Positions 11,472 through 24,235 are shown, counted from the first letter of the stretch. The stretch is 64,000 nt of DNA from Cochliopodium minus (GCA_024220525.1 JAMYWO010000074.1:102098-166097), one strand, 5' to 3'. Notes: generated by a model not told the origin, from the letters alone. Made by a program: numbers and translations.

Positions 11472-11766
11472 AATAAAATGACAATTAAGTTTTAAATTGA
11501 AATAGATCTGATAAATTAACTCAATTTAAAACTTTTCAACTTTGCAATCTTTCAAAATAAACAAGACTAAATATTGTTCAAACCAGATGTTCTAGGAATT
11601 CAAAAAAAAAAAACAAGAGAAGAAAATTTGAATGTATGCTACTTATGAAAGCAACAAAATAATTTCTCCCAAAATGAAATTATTCATTTTTCATTTCAGG
11701 TTATTCAATTTTGAAATTAATCAAATAAATAAAAAAATTTGTTTTGTAATTTTCATTGAAAAAATA

Positions 11767-12884
11767 ATGGATAATGATCAATATCCTGGACAAGGAGAGC
11801 AAAAAAAGTATCAAATAAATTCGATTATAATTATAATTCTTTAAATCAACCCCAATTTAATATTCATAATTAATCAAAGAGAAGTATATGACATGAATAA
11901 TCAAGGATATCAGGGATATGGAAGCAATAATTTTGGAGATTATCAACCCAATTTTCCTCCACCAAACTATAATCAAAATTTGAAAGAGAATGAGCATCTC
12001 CCCAGAGAATATCTTTCCAACAACAATAGCAATCCCAACAATACCAATGAGAATACTAATATCTCTAATGGTTCTTATCCTGGCCAAGAATATCAGAGAC
12101 AAAATGATATGGGTTATCAAATCCCTCAAGAACAACATTATCATCCTCATCAAGGTTATCAAAACCAACATTCCTATCAATGTAAGTGAAAAATTTGCAT
12201 AAAAAATAAAATACTGATAATTAGGACAAATCACAGTTTAATTATTCAAATTATGAAATGATAATATTATAAATGGAGAAATCAACATATCCATCTTCAA
12301 TCTTTAAATTATAATCAATACCAAATGATTATAAAAGATATTATCTTTATTAAAAATTTTTTTCAGCTAAATTATTTTTTTATTATTCTAATTTCTTTCA
12401 ATAAAAGCAAATCAGATTAGATATGGCGGAGATATGATAATGGTCTGGCCAAATCATTCAGTGAATACATATTGTGTATGTTGCCAAAGACAAGTACACA
12501 CTCAAACAGTCCAAAAGTAAACAAATTTGAAAATTTTTGGATCTTTCTTTGACAAAAAAAAAAAATTAAAAACCAAATTAGGGCAAGTTCTATGGCGTGG
12601 GCTCTTTGCATCTTAATGATCATTTTTGGATGTAAGAAATTTTTCAGTTTTATTGTTGAAACTTTAATGTTTTTCTATTAAAGGTTGGTTGGGATGTTGT
12701 TTAAGTAAAAAAAAAAATTTTGAAAAATTTTTTGTAATATTATTTTTTAAATTATTTTTTTCAATTCAACACTTTCCTTCTTGAAGTTCCCTTTTGTTTG
12801 GAAGGGTTTCAGGAGACACAACATTCATGCCCTCATTGTTTTAGCTTTATGGGAAGATCAGGGCATCAGATGTATCTAGTATAA
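11767..12884 (+). CDS. LITAF-domain membrane-associated protein
   Basis: Six exons join in frame. The N-terminal 110 residues are Gln/Asn/Pro/Tyr-rich (GYQGYG, NFPPPNYNQN), as in many LITAF proteins. The C-terminal LITAF domain has a paired zinc ribbon: CVCC at the start and CPHC at the end, flanking a hydrophobic helix (WALCILMIIFGCWLGCCLIPFC). That helix dips into the cytosolic face of late endosome/lysosome membranes. A 21-nt exon (12684-12704) encodes part of it. Exons: 11767-11807, 11880-12181, 12408-12516, 12582-12631, 12684-12704, 12787-12884. The open frame extends upstream to an ATG at 11632, so a longer N-terminus is possible. Likely role: endosomal trafficking adaptor. Confidence 0.85.
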
Positions 12885-12985
12885 CATACAGAGTTTTTGA
12901 AATTTTTGATTAAAAATTAACTTTTTTTCTGTTCATTTTTTCATTTTTATCTTCAACTGACCTTCATAAAAAAAAAATTCAAAAA

Positions 12986-13432
12986 ATGAAAGCTGAAAAA
13001 GTTCTTAACACTTACATTTCTATCGAAAAAGAAAATTTTTTGAATCTCAATGTAAATTCTAATGTGACAAAAAATATTTCATACACCATAGTTGAAAGAG
13101 ATAAAATTGTTTTGGAAAGTGGAGGAAAAAGGATATTGGATTGTTTGGATGAATTAGGTGTGAACTACAAACTTATTGATAATGAAGAAGAAATAAAACT
13201 CCAATTCAAAAAAGAGAAAGATTTCATTCATCTTTTGGCAAATACTCCCAGAAAATTAGCTCCCAGGAATCTCATTCAGGTTGATGATCAATATTTTGGT
13301 TGGGTGCTTTCCAATAAAGCAAAGATTGCCTTTGCGTTGTGGTTATCTTTTGAAGATAAAGGAGTTCAGAAGTGGATTAATTCAGGATTTCCTTTACCTC
13401 AACAATTTCTTCTTTTCAAGAAAACCATTTGA
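12986..13432 (+). CDS. unrecognised 148-residue protein
   Basis: A single-exon ORF with a good ATG context, MKAEKVLNTYISIEKE. Composition is balanced, unlike the flanking spacers. It shows alternating beta/helix-like patterns and a C-terminal FGWVLSNKAKIAFALWLSFEDKG region. There is no signal peptide, membrane segment or motif I can assign. It lies 100 bp downstream of the LITAF gene on the same strand. Confidence 0.65.
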   Translation: MKAEKVLNTYISIEKENFLNLNVNSNVTKNISYTIVERDKIVLESGGKRILDCLDELGVNYKLIDNEEEIKLQFKKEKDFIHLLANTPRKLAPRNLIQVDDQYFGWVLSNKAKIAFALWLSFEDKGVQKWINSGFPLPQQFLLFKKTI

Positions 13433-13818
13433 TTTATTTTTCACCTTCAACTCAGTTCTTAAAATTAAATTTAAAAATTTTTTTTCATGAAATTCCCTCT
13501 TCGAGATTGTTTTCAAGATCAACAAAAAAATTAAATTTCTTATCACCAAAAAATTAAACAAAGAAAAAAGTAAAAAAAGCTCAAATTTCTTACATTAATT
13601 CTTCATCTTCCTTTTGTTGGTTAAATTGTTTGATTTTGTGTTTGTTAACAGGGTTTTTAAATTTATAAAAATAAATTAAATTTATAAAAAAAATATTGTG
13701 CAGATTCTTATAATTTAAAAGCCTCAATAAACGAGACTGACCATTCCACAAAGAAAGATTAAAAAAAACACAGCATATCAAAATAATTTTATATTTGCTG
13801 ATAAAAAATAACCATTAG
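13433..13818. other. intergenic region
   Basis: AT-rich spacer with short chance ORFs on the minus strand. It precedes the transcription factor gene. No specific element can be supported. Confidence 0.55.
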
Positions 13819-16330
13819 ATGGATCCATCAAGAATAATAATAGATAACAAATTTATGATGAATGATAAGATTAGTAATTTTAATAACAATACGATCATTC
13901 ATCCAATTCATAATAATAATAATCTTCACAATAATAAAATATTCATCAAAAAAATGGAAGCAGTCAAAAAAATACCCATCAATAATAATCCCAAGAAAAG
14001 AAGGATTGTGGTGAAGGAATTGGCTAAAAAAGCTTGCTATCATTGTAAAAGAGGACACAGTAATAAAAAATAAAAAATTTAATTTTAATTTTTTTTTTTC
14101 CTTCACTATTGTTTTATTTATTCTATTCACAACTCTAACATCTCTTCAAAATCTAGGAAAATGTGATGATGAAAGACCCTGTAATAACTGCAAGAAATCC
14201 AAAAAAGGTAAAATTATTGTTTTTGGAAAATTATATAACATAAAAATAATCGATTTTTCATTAATTTTTATAAATATTTCTTTTTTTATTATTCGCTTAA
14301 ATATATATTTTTTTATTTTTGGAAAGAATGTTTTGATGTGGTTGGAGAAAACAAGAGAAACAAGCTGGATGCAAAAGAAGATTTGAGCAATTTTCAAGTA
14401 TCTGGAGATATATTCTTCGATGCGATGTTGGAGGACAAGATAAATCAAGAGAACGAGAAATTAAAGAAGGAGAACGAGAATTTAAGGAGAGAGATAGAAA
14501 AGCTGAAGAACAGTCATTTTTTATATAATCAAAGTCAGAATTTTTATGATAACCTCTCGCATTCTACTCCATCTGAAGATTGTTGTTCAGATAATTTATG
14601 TCATGATCATGGGGATCTTAATAATAAGCAGAGGATAAATGAGAATGGCTTCATTTTTGAAGAGTATCCACTGAAGAATAATTTGATAAATTCCAAAAAT
14701 AGAAATCTCTTTGACAATTTCTTCAATAATAATAATATTGACCTCACGAACAACAATATCAAGGAGGAATCTTCAACCTCTATTTATACCAAGGTCGAAT
14801 ATAACAGCAATATCAATTATAACAAAACCCTCAACAATAAAAATAAAAATAAATTGGGAGGGAAGGATGGCATACCTTTAGATAACAATCATCAGTTTGA
14901 TCAAACCTCCTCTATGAAATTCGAGCAAGTATACAACGATAATATCAGCGATAACACCATATTCAACAATTTCAATCATCTCAACACGAGTAACGTATCC
15001 AATTTCAATCATCTCTTCAATGAGAACAATGAAGGAGGATTCAACCTCAATCATTCCGAGAATAAAGATAATCTGTCCAAATCCAACAAGAACAACAAGA
15101 ACAATACTTATCAGAAGGTGATAGACACCAACATCCAATCCAATGTGGTCTATAACAATCATATCAATATCATCCCTTCCAACGATAAAAACCTGAGGAG
15201 CTATCTCAATAAATACAGTCATGTAGGTAATGATGCTCCTGATTATCTCTTCCAGACATGCAATACTACAATGAGTCATAATTTCATTAAGAAAGAATTC
15301 CTGGATGATCCTCCATGCGACTCCAATAACCTCGATGATGGTGAGAAATCTTTGTTTGGCATTGATGAGGGCCATTTCAACATCTTTGGTGAGAATCAAT
15401 CGAATCATGATTTCAAAGTAGATCTCCATAATGTCAATGAAGAAGATAATATCATCAATTATTACAACAATAGAAATAGCGGCATCATCAACGAGACATC
15501 CAACAAGAATTTTGCCAATAATAATTTTTATGATCCCAATCTTGTGGTCAATGCTCCCACCAGTAATAATATCTGCACCAATACCAACAATACCACCTTC
15601 AATTCTCTATTGAACAGCTTCAATAATAATAATAATAATATCTGCAAGGTTACCAATGAGGTATATAGAACCAATGAGGATCCCAAAGCACCCAAGATCG
15701 ATCCTATCGAGTATTTCAACGATCATAAATATTTCCCCACCTCTTTCCTCCCATCGCAAAGCAGAAAAAGCAGCTACATCATCTCCAACTTCATCCAGAC
15801 CTCTTCTTCCAAGAATTATCATCCCAAATACATGATCATCATGATGTCCAGCGAGATCATGTCCATGTTGTTGGGTTATCGTCCCGATGATCTTTATAAG
15901 ATTCCTTTGGGTAAAAAAAAAAAAAAAAAGAAATATCTAAGAAATTTAAATATTTTTTTATTTGTAAATTAGGAAGTATACATGCTAACATTAGATTGGA
16001 AAAATCTGAATTTATATCCGAGGTAATAAAATGAAATAAATATAAATAAAATGAAATGAAAATTAATTTTTTTTATCTTAGTTAATGATCAAGAAAATGT
16101 CCACCACACCAATGATTAATGTGAGAATTAGGGACTATTTTAAAGAGAAGTCTGGGAAAATAATAGAGTTTTACTTCAACATCACTGTTTTCAACGGACA
16201 CAACGATTTTCCTGCTTTTTCTTTCGCTTTTGCCACTAATTACAAGATTTTGGAAAATCCCACTTATGATAAACAAGGTTTCTTGGATGTGGATCCTACC
16301 ATCGAGTTTCTCGAAGATCCTTTTTTATAA
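13819..16330 (+). CDS. Zn2Cys6 transcription factor with coiled coil and PAS domain
   Basis: Five exons (13819-14059, 14157-14207, 14327-15910, 15973-16022, 16082-16330) join in frame to about 720 residues. A binuclear zinc cluster is assembled across exons 1-3: CYHC, KRGHRKC, DDERPC, NNC, KKSKKEC. This gives the exact spacing C-x2-C-x6-C-x5-C-x2-C-x6-C. Exon 3 continues with a dimerising coiled coil (EKLKKENENLRREIEKLK), a long Asn-rich linker and the start of a PAS domain (SSEIMSMLLGYRPDDL). The PAS finishes in exon 5 (KIIEFYFNITVFNGH). Zn2Cys6 followed by PAS is the layout of fungal gluconeogenesis regulators (ERT1/acuK/Rds2), so a nuclear metabolic regulator is plausible by analogy. Much of exon 3 uses more C-ending codons (AAC, ATC, CTC) than neighbouring genes. 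Confidence 0.87.
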
Positions 16331-16528
16331 ACACAAAAAAAAAATTTTCATTTTTTTCTCTTTTTTCTTATACTTTTGACATGTATTAATAAATTAAAAT
16401 TACTTTTTACTTGCTTCAAAATTTAAAAATATTAATTAATTTAAATATCAATTACTTTCAATATAATATTTTTTAATTTGATAAAAACAACTCTCTTTGA
16501 CAAAAGAAAAAAAAAATAAATGAAAAAA

Positions 16529-19500
16529 TCATTTGACATCCTTCTTCTCATCACCACTTTCCCCTTCACCTTCATCATGTTTTACAGCATAAACACCATC
16601 ATTGTTGATGTTATCAAAGTAGCTGGCAAGTTTTTTCTGAGCCTTACCCATGCCTCGCAAGAAGGTGGAGTTACCCTTCACGTACACGAGGTTGGTGTTT
16701 TCCCCTTCTTCTCCGTCATCCCCGTTAAGTTTGATGAGATCTTTGTTGGCTTGTTGTGGTTCCATGTTTGTTCTTTCTTGAATAAAAGTCTAAAGAGAAA
16801 TGAAAATAAAAATAAATAAAAAAATTTACAAACAAAATTAAAATAAAATTAAAATCAAACAAGAAATTTTAAATTTTTTTTTTACTTTATTATTGAACTT
16901 TATGGATCCTCCAAAGGTGGACAACAATTTTTCGGGAGAGATGTGTGTTTTCAATTCTTCTAAAGTTACTACTCTGCTTTGTTCCAACAGGCGTTTGTTC
17001 ATGATTGATGACAAGTTGGTCCAAATACCTTTTAAAATAAATGATAATAATATTAAAATAAAATGTGAAAAGAAAATAAATAAAAAAAAAAATAAATATG
17101 AAAAAAAAAAATAGAATTAAAATAATAAAATTAAATAATTTAATAAAATAAATAATTTAATAAAAAAAAAAATAAAAAAAAATAATTAGTTTACTTTTAA
17201 AAGAATTGGGAGGCTCGACGAAGAGAATGGAATCGAGGCGCATAGGAATGGAGGATTGAAGGTGATTGAAGAGAATGAAGATGAAGGTACGGGTGAGACT
17301 TTCCCACTTGAAGTCTCTGCAGTCGAACACCAATGTTGCCCCATAATATTGATTTTGAATTCTTTTTTTAAAAAAATTAACAAAATTATAAAAATTAGTA
17401 TAAAAATAAATGAAAAAAATATAAAAAAATAATAAAAATAAAAATAAAAAATTTGAAATTTGAATAAAAATAAAAATTTAAAATGAAAAATTAAATAAAA
17501 AAAAAAATAAAAAAAAAAAATAAAAAAAAAATAAAAAAAAATAAAAAAAATAAATAAAAAAATAAAAAATTATTACCTTCTCCATGTCTCTTGTCTTGGC
17601 TCCATTCACCAGTATAAACAAAACTTTTGTCCTTTCCCAACAAAATTCCTTTTCCGTGTCTCATGCCTCCCTTCCAAGCTCCTTGGTACTCTGATCCGTC
17701 TAAATAAGTTAATCGACCTGCCAAATAGATTTTTTGTTAAATATAATCTTTATTTTTTTAATTTTCTTTTTATTTTTAAAAATTTCATTTAATTTTAATA
17801 ATTTATTTTCTTTTTTTAATTTTATCAATAATGATACTTAATTTATGTTTATTAGTTTTTTGATATCTAATATTTTGATTTTTATTTTCTTATTTTTTAT
17901 TTCAAATTATTTTTATTTTTGATTTTTTATTTTTCAATTTAATTTAATTTTGAATGTTTATTTTTAATTTTCTTTTTATTTTTATTTTTGATTTTTTATT
18001 TTTCAATTTAATTTAATTTTTCATTTAATTTTATGGATTTTTATTTCATCAATAATGATATTTATTTTTATTTTTATTTTATTTTATTTTTTGTGTTTTT
18101 TTTACCAGCACCATCGAATTTGTTGTCTTTCCATTGACCAATGAAAACCATTCCGCATTTATATCTCATTTCTCCTTTACCATGTTTTTTGCCTCCTGCC
18201 AATTTTCCTGTATAAACATCTCCGTTTGCATTTGTGAATTTTCCATCTAATAAAAATAAAAATAAAAATAAACAAAATAAAAAAATAAAAATATAAAAAT
18301 ATAAAAAAATAAAAAAATAAAAAAATAAAAAAATAAAAAAATAAAAAAATAAAAAAATAAAAAAAATAAAAATATAAAAATATAAAACATAAAAAAATAA
18401 AAAAATAAAAAATAAAAATACATAGAAAAATATTTAAAAAAAAAGAAAAATAAAAAATAAATCGAAATAAAAATAAAAAAATAAAAATAAATTATAAATT
18501 GTTAATTGTTTATTTAAAAAATGAAAATAAATTATAATTTATAAATAAAAATAAAAGATTAAAATATAATTATTAAAAAATAAAAAATGAAAAATGAAAA
18601 ATGAAAATAAAAATAAAAATAATATTTTTTAAATTTACCTTCACCATGCATATAGTTATTCAACCAAGGACCTTCGTAAGAGGCACCAGTGTTAAAGATT
18701 TGCTTTCCATTTCCATTTCTCATGTCTTCTGACCACTGCCCTTCGTAAACGTTGCCTTTGAGGGAGTAGGTTCCACTTCCCCATTTTTTGCCATCTTTCC
18801 AATCTCCTGTATAACTTCCTACAAAACAAAAAAAATAATTCAAAAATTTAACAAAAGAAAGTTAATGTGAAAAATAAAAAAAAAATTTTAAATGAAAAAA
18901 ATAAAAAAATTTTCTCAATAAAAAAATATTCAAAAACAAATTTTTCTATAAATAAAAAATAAAAAAATTCAGAAAAAAAAAATAAAAAATATAATGAAAA
19001 AATAAACAAAAAATAAAAATTAAATTTTTTAATAAATAAAAAATAAAAAAATTCAGAAAATAAAAATAAAAAATATAATGAAAAAAAGAAACTAAAAGAA
19101 AATTTATCAATAAAAAGCCCAAAAATCCAAAAAATGATGATTTTGGTGGAGAGATCATNAATAAAAAATAAAAAATAAAAAATAAAAAATAAAAAATAAA
19201 AAATAAAAAATAAAAAATAAAAAATAAAATAAAAAAATGAAAAATAAAAAATAAAATATAAAATAAAAATAAAAAATAAAAATAAAAATAAAAATAAAAA
19301 TAAAAATAAATTGAATAAAAATAATCAATAAAAAATGATAAAAATAAGAAAATAAAAATATAAAAAATGATAAAAAAAAGAAAATAAAAATTGTCCACCA
19401 TTATAACGTCTCAAAGAATCTTTAGAATCACTCTGCTGGCGACCATCAAATATTAAGTAGTGCAAGTTCTGTAAAAGCTTGGCCTGACTCATGATGTTCA

Positions 19501-22500
19501 TGTCCTTCACTCTCACCCCTACATCAAGGATGTCAATGAAGGAGAGCACTTGAGGCTGCTCCGGCCCGAAGGAGTGGCTTTGTCGGAGTTCTTTCAATCT
19601 GTATTCTGACAGCTTCAGTCCCGTCATCTCTATTATTCTCAGTAATATGTACAGTTGTCCTTTTTTAAAAGATATATAATTTGTTTTAAATAAAATTTTA
19701 AAAAATAAAAATTATTATTTAAAAAATTTCTTTTAAAAATGAAAAATAAAAAATAAAAAATAAAAAATAAAAAATAAAAAATAAAAAATAAAAAATAAAA
19801 AATTTGAAATAAAAAAATAAAAAATAAAAAAATAAAAATAAAAAATGAAAAATAAAAATAAAAAATTTGAAATAAAAAATTTGAAATAAAAAATTTGAAA
19901 TAAAAAATAAAAAAATAAAAAAATTGAAAAACAGATTATAGTTACCAGAAATTACAGTCCCACCAGGTCTTTTTTAAATAAAAATTTTAATTTAGATTTT
20001 CTCAAAAAAAAGTTATTTTTTTTTTACCTCGAAACTTTAATTCCGCTGACCTTTTTTCTTAAGTCTTGGGGCAAGATGTCGGTGGTAAATCTGAACAACA
20101 TCAACTCTTGTGGAATGATCACTTCCCAATAGTTCTTTGTCTTTTCGCTGGCAGTTCTGCTACCTTAAAATAATAAAGAAAAAATAAAAATAAAATAATA
20201 AAATAATAATAATTTGGAATAAAAAAATAATCAAATAAAAATCATAAAAATATAAATTTTTATATTCGAAATATGAAAAATAAAAAATGTTTAAACAAAA
20301 AATAATGGAATAAAAATAAAAAATTTCAAAAAAAAAATTTAAAAAATAAAACATAAAATTGGAATAAAAATTTTAAATAATCAAATAATCTTAAATAAAA
20401 TAAAATAGAAGTATGAATATAAATATTCAAAAAATAAATAGAAATAAAATATTTAAGTAAAAAAATTTTGAAAAAATAAAAATTATTACCTGTCAAAATA
20501 GCATTAAGTTCGTTTGCTACAATTTTTCTGAAGGGAGCTTCGACTGTTGTTTTCACTTTAATTAGAGTTTCTCTCATTATGAGACGAAGTCTGTTTTTGC
20601 AGACACGAGCAATCGCCTCAATGAGAGCCAAATCAGAAAGATCTGGGTTTTTAGATTCGGATTTTGTACAAATTATTCCAAGGTATCTAATTTCATAAAA
20701 AAATATTAATTTTTTTAATTTTTTTTTAATTATTTTTTAATCAATTTTTTTAATTTTTTTCTAATTTTTGATTTATTTTATTTAATTTTTTTTTCAATTT
20801 AATTTTTTAATAATTTTAATTCTAATTGATTTTTTTCTATTTTTTTTATTTTATTTTAATTTTTTTAATTTTAATTTTATTATTTATTTTTAATTTTATT
20901 ATTTATTTTATTTCTATTTTTAGTTTTATTTTTAATTTTATTATTTACTTTTCTATTTTTAGTTTATTATTTTATTTTTTATTAATTTTATATTTATTTT
21001 TAATTTTTGTTAATTATTTTTTTAACCTCATATTTATTCCGTGCATGTGAAGGGCTTTGGTGAGAGGAAAAAAGAAGCTTTTTCTGCCCTCAAGATTTTG
21101 GAAGAGAAACTCGTTGTATTTGTTTGCGATCTCATCTATTTTTACAGGGATGAACTCTGTAAGAAAATACTTTGTGGCTTCTTTCAACTCATCATTTATT
21201 TTTCTGAAAAAAAAAGAAAATTATAATAATATAAAATAAAATAATTAAAAATAAAAATCAAAAAAAATAAAATAAAAAATATCTAATAAAATAAAAAAAA
21301 AATTTAAAAAAATCATAGAAATAAATGATACAAAAAAATAAAATAATAAATAATAAATAATAAATAAAAATTAAAAAATAAAAAATAAAAAATAAAAAAT
21401 AAATAATAAGAAAATAAAAAAATAAAATAAAAATTTAATAAAAAAATTAAATAAAAATTAAAAAAAAAAATAAAAATAAAAAATTTTACGCTCTATCTCT
21501 CGATATAAAAGGACTTAAAGAATCAGAACACAAATTAGGACCAGTGTACTCTTGGAGAAACTCAGAACGAAACATTCTAAAGTAATGCTGACTGACGAGA
21601 GCAGTGGGGCCAAGGTTGTTGGCATTGTAATAAGTGGGAGGCATCGTTCTAGAAAAATCAACAAGATATTTTCTCCCATCTTTTCCTTCATGGCCTTCCA
21701 AGTCCATCGGGCACCACAATTCTTCATCTGGAAATAATTCTTCGTCTCTTTCCCCTATTAAAAATTAAAGAATCAAAAAAATTTGAGTTTTATTTGAGTT
21801 TTTGGAAAATTAAAATTTTTTTTTAAAATTTTTCTAATTTTTTTATTCTTTAATTTTTTTTTTTTTGATTTCCTTAATAATAATTTGAGTATTAATCTTA
21901 ATTTCTAAATTAAAATTTCTAAACTTTCAATTAGAATAATTAAATAGCTAGTTGATTTCTTTATTTAAAAAAATTATTTAAATAATTTTAATAAGAATTT
22001 TTTTCATAGTTTAATTAACAAAAAACTTGAATCTCAATTAAATTTTATTGTTATCTATTTTTTAGTTTTGAACTTACCGCAATAGTGAGGTCTCAACTTC
22101 ATCTTAATACAAGCTTTGGTGACCAACCGGTGAAACTCACTTTCTTTGTGAACAGTCCATGGTCTTTGACCCGCATCAGAACAACCATACCTCATAGACC
22201 CCGATCCAATAGGAAGTTTTGTCATCGCAATCAAACGAAAGCCTTTATAATCTATCAAAGCCATCTAAATAAATAAATAAATAAATAAATAAAAAATAAA
22301 ATAAACAAAAATAAAATGAAAAAATGAAAAATAATAATAAATAAATAAAAAATAAAAAATAAAAAATAAAAAATAAAAAATAAAAAATAAAAAATAAAAA
22401 ATAAAAAATAAAAAATAAAAAATTTACTAGTGGATAACACAATCCATCTTCTCCTTGTTTGAAAAAATTCAAACATCCTTTTAATTCGTGTCCTGCCACC

Positions 22501-23230
22501 TTGTTTGCTGCCCATGTTGGGTCGTATTGGTTTTGATGTGAGAACACTCCGGCTTTGTCACGTGCGAATTTAAAAATAATGTTCTTCACAACATATTTAC
22601 TTTGAAAAATAAAAAATAAATTGGATATTTTAAATGAGATAGTTGTTTTGAAACTTTTTATTTCATTTTTGGATTATAAAAGGATTTGACCTTCAAAATT
22701 TTTTGATTGTATTGAAAATAAAGATATTGTGATTGATCAATATGATAATTTGATTTATTATTCTTAAAATCATCGATATAAACAGATCGATGCTAAGAAA
22801 TTTCAATCAAGATTTTTGAAATTTGTTAAAAATATCGTATCAAACAGACCGATTCTTTATTGAATAAAATTTGTATTATATTTTCCAAAAATTTGATTTA
22901 TTTTTACTCTCCACCTAATTGTCCTCCCATATTACTATCACATTTTATGATTCTGTCATTATTATCAAGAGCACATTCAGATATAATCAATCTCCCATAT
23001 GTTTCTGCAGTAAATACAAAATCCTGTGCCAATTGAAATAATATTCCATTGATAGACAATTTGGTTTGCTCTATATTCTTTGAATCTTCTATCTCATTCT
23101 TATTCTTTCTCAATTCAAGCAATTCTTGAAATCTATCGTTGAAACCAGAATAGATATCGCATTTTCCACCCACAACTTCATTTCCTGAGCATTCATCATC
23201 AAAATCATCAAACTCTTTAGATGTCTTCAT
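16529..23230 (-). CDS. CLU-MORN-CRAL/TRIO multidomain protein
   Basis: Starting at ATG 23230, about 15 minus-strand exons can be chained by phase. The N-terminal part (22908-23230, 22428-22599, 22078-22264, 21490-21754) is a CLU domain: GRLIISE, AGHELKG, ALIDYKGFRLIA, LEGHEGKDGRKYLVDFSRTMPP. Exons near 21205-21025, 20690-20492 and 20150-20028 give the CLU central (eIF3_p135-like) region: LHMHGINMRYLG, IARVCKNRLRLIMRE. After a 23-nt exon (19946-19968) and an exon ending near 19401 come MORN repeats (YTGDWKDGKKWGSGTY; YEGQWSEDMRNGNGK; YQGAWKGGMRHGKG). The last exons form the second half of a CRAL-TRIO lipid-binding domain (ATLVFDCRDFKW; FVEPPNSF; ISPEKLLSTFGGS) and an acidic tail. CLU proteins act in mRNA binding and mitochondrial distribution. 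MORN and SEC14 parts suggest phosphoinositide/membrane binding (inference). The MORN/CRAL-TRIO join is off by one base, so two genes are possible. Confidence 0.7.
18298..18375. repeat. 8-bp simple tandem repeat in intron
   Basis: A run of T-plus-seven-A units on the + strand lies within an intron of the CLU-MORN gene (T-rich in the sense direction). Confidence 0.85.
19159..19240. repeat. 7-bp A-rich tandem repeat next to an ambiguous base
   Basis: The base at 19159 is N, the only ambiguous base I noticed. It is followed by about ten copies of a T-plus-six-A unit. It lies in an intron of the CLU-MORN gene. The true repeat length here is probably not resolved in the assembly. Confidence 0.85.
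22340..22425. repeat. 7-bp A-rich tandem repeat in intron
   Basis: About ten copies of the same T-plus-six-A unit seen at 19160 lie in the intron between the second and third exons of the CLU gene. A further run occurs at 19745-19800. The same unit in several introns suggests replication slippage of T-rich intron sequence. Confidence 0.8.
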
Positions 23231-23446
23231 TTGAAAGACAATAATTCAATTTTTATTTTATATTTTTTTTTTGTTGAATAAAAAACAAGAAACAAAGATG
23301 TATTTGGAAGAATAAGCAAGTAAATCCATAAAAAAGCATATCAAATTTGATTTTTAATTTATTTTACAGCAATTATTTAAAAAAAAAACAGGATAAATAT
23401 TAAATTATCGTTTCCTTTCTCTTCTATTTTCAAAGATGATCAATTC

Positions 23447-24028
23447 AGTATTCCATGTTTAGATGATCAGTGCATGTTTTTTTTGATCTGTCCAAAAATA
23501 TTTCATCTTCTTCTATTTTCCTTTTGATTTTATTTGCATAAAGCATATTCTTTGGAGGTGATAATATAATTTCAGTTGTCCTATCGCTCAAATTGGATTT
23601 TCCAATCAGCATAGACTCTGGATTAGTATATATTTCCTATTGATAAATAAATAACAGTTTAATTTATCATTTTTTTCATAAAATTTATATTTATGAGGGA
23701 GTATAATAAAATGTATTACGTTTTTATCTATTATTTGATCATTCGCTTCATTCACTTCATATAATTTCAATTTCAGCATCACAATATTATCTTCATTTGA
23801 TTTCCATATCTCGATAATCTTTACATTATATGGTTTGAAATAGGATGTTGATCGCATTAAAGCAAAATCACCAATAGAATATGTTATCCCATTTTTGATG
23901 AACTTCTCATAGTAACAGTTAGGGAAGATTTCTTGTATCTAAATGTATTTCATATTAGATCAATATAAAATTTAAAATATAAAAAATCTTACAAAGCCAA
24001 TCAAACTGATTTTATCAGAATATTCCAT
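23447..24028 (-). CDS. BAH-like domain protein
   Basis: Three exons (24028-23993, 23938-23720, 23636-23447) join in phase to about 148 residues, MEYSDKISLIGF at the start. The central region (ITYSIGDFALMRS, then VKIIEIWKSN and VMLKLKLY) fits a bromo-adjacent homology (BAH) fold, a chromatin-reading beta barrel. The tail is basic (ANKIKRKIEEDE). There is no accompanying PHD or bromodomain. Small stand-alone BAH proteins probably bind histones in the nucleus; that is inference from the fold. Confidence in the gene is higher than in the domain name. Confidence 0.6.
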
Positions 24029-24235
24029 TTTTCTTTTTAATTTTTTCAATTTTTTTTTATTTTTTTTTATTTTTTTTATATTTTTTAATGCCAAGAAAAT
24101 TTTTCATTTTTAGAATATAAAAATAAAATCAAGATCAAAAATTTAAAAATTAATTAGATGTTATAAACGACATAATCCATAACTTAAATTTTATTTACAA
24201 CCAAAAAAAGAATAATATAAAGCAATGACTAATTT

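Noticed and set aside
14878-15429. 183-codon open frame on the minus strand
   Set aside because: It is antisense to the Asn-rich exon of the Zn2Cys6/PAS factor. Its Ile/Val/Glu-rich composition is the mirror of AAT/AAC/ATC codons, and it has no domain.
19160-19240. Regular short repeat resembling an array
   Set aside because: 7-bp A-rich simple repeat without spacers; not a CRISPR array.
18946-19401. Phe/Tyr/Leu-rich minus-strand open frame of 151 codons
   Set aside because: Translation of T-rich intron repeats, containing the ambiguous base; no real protein.
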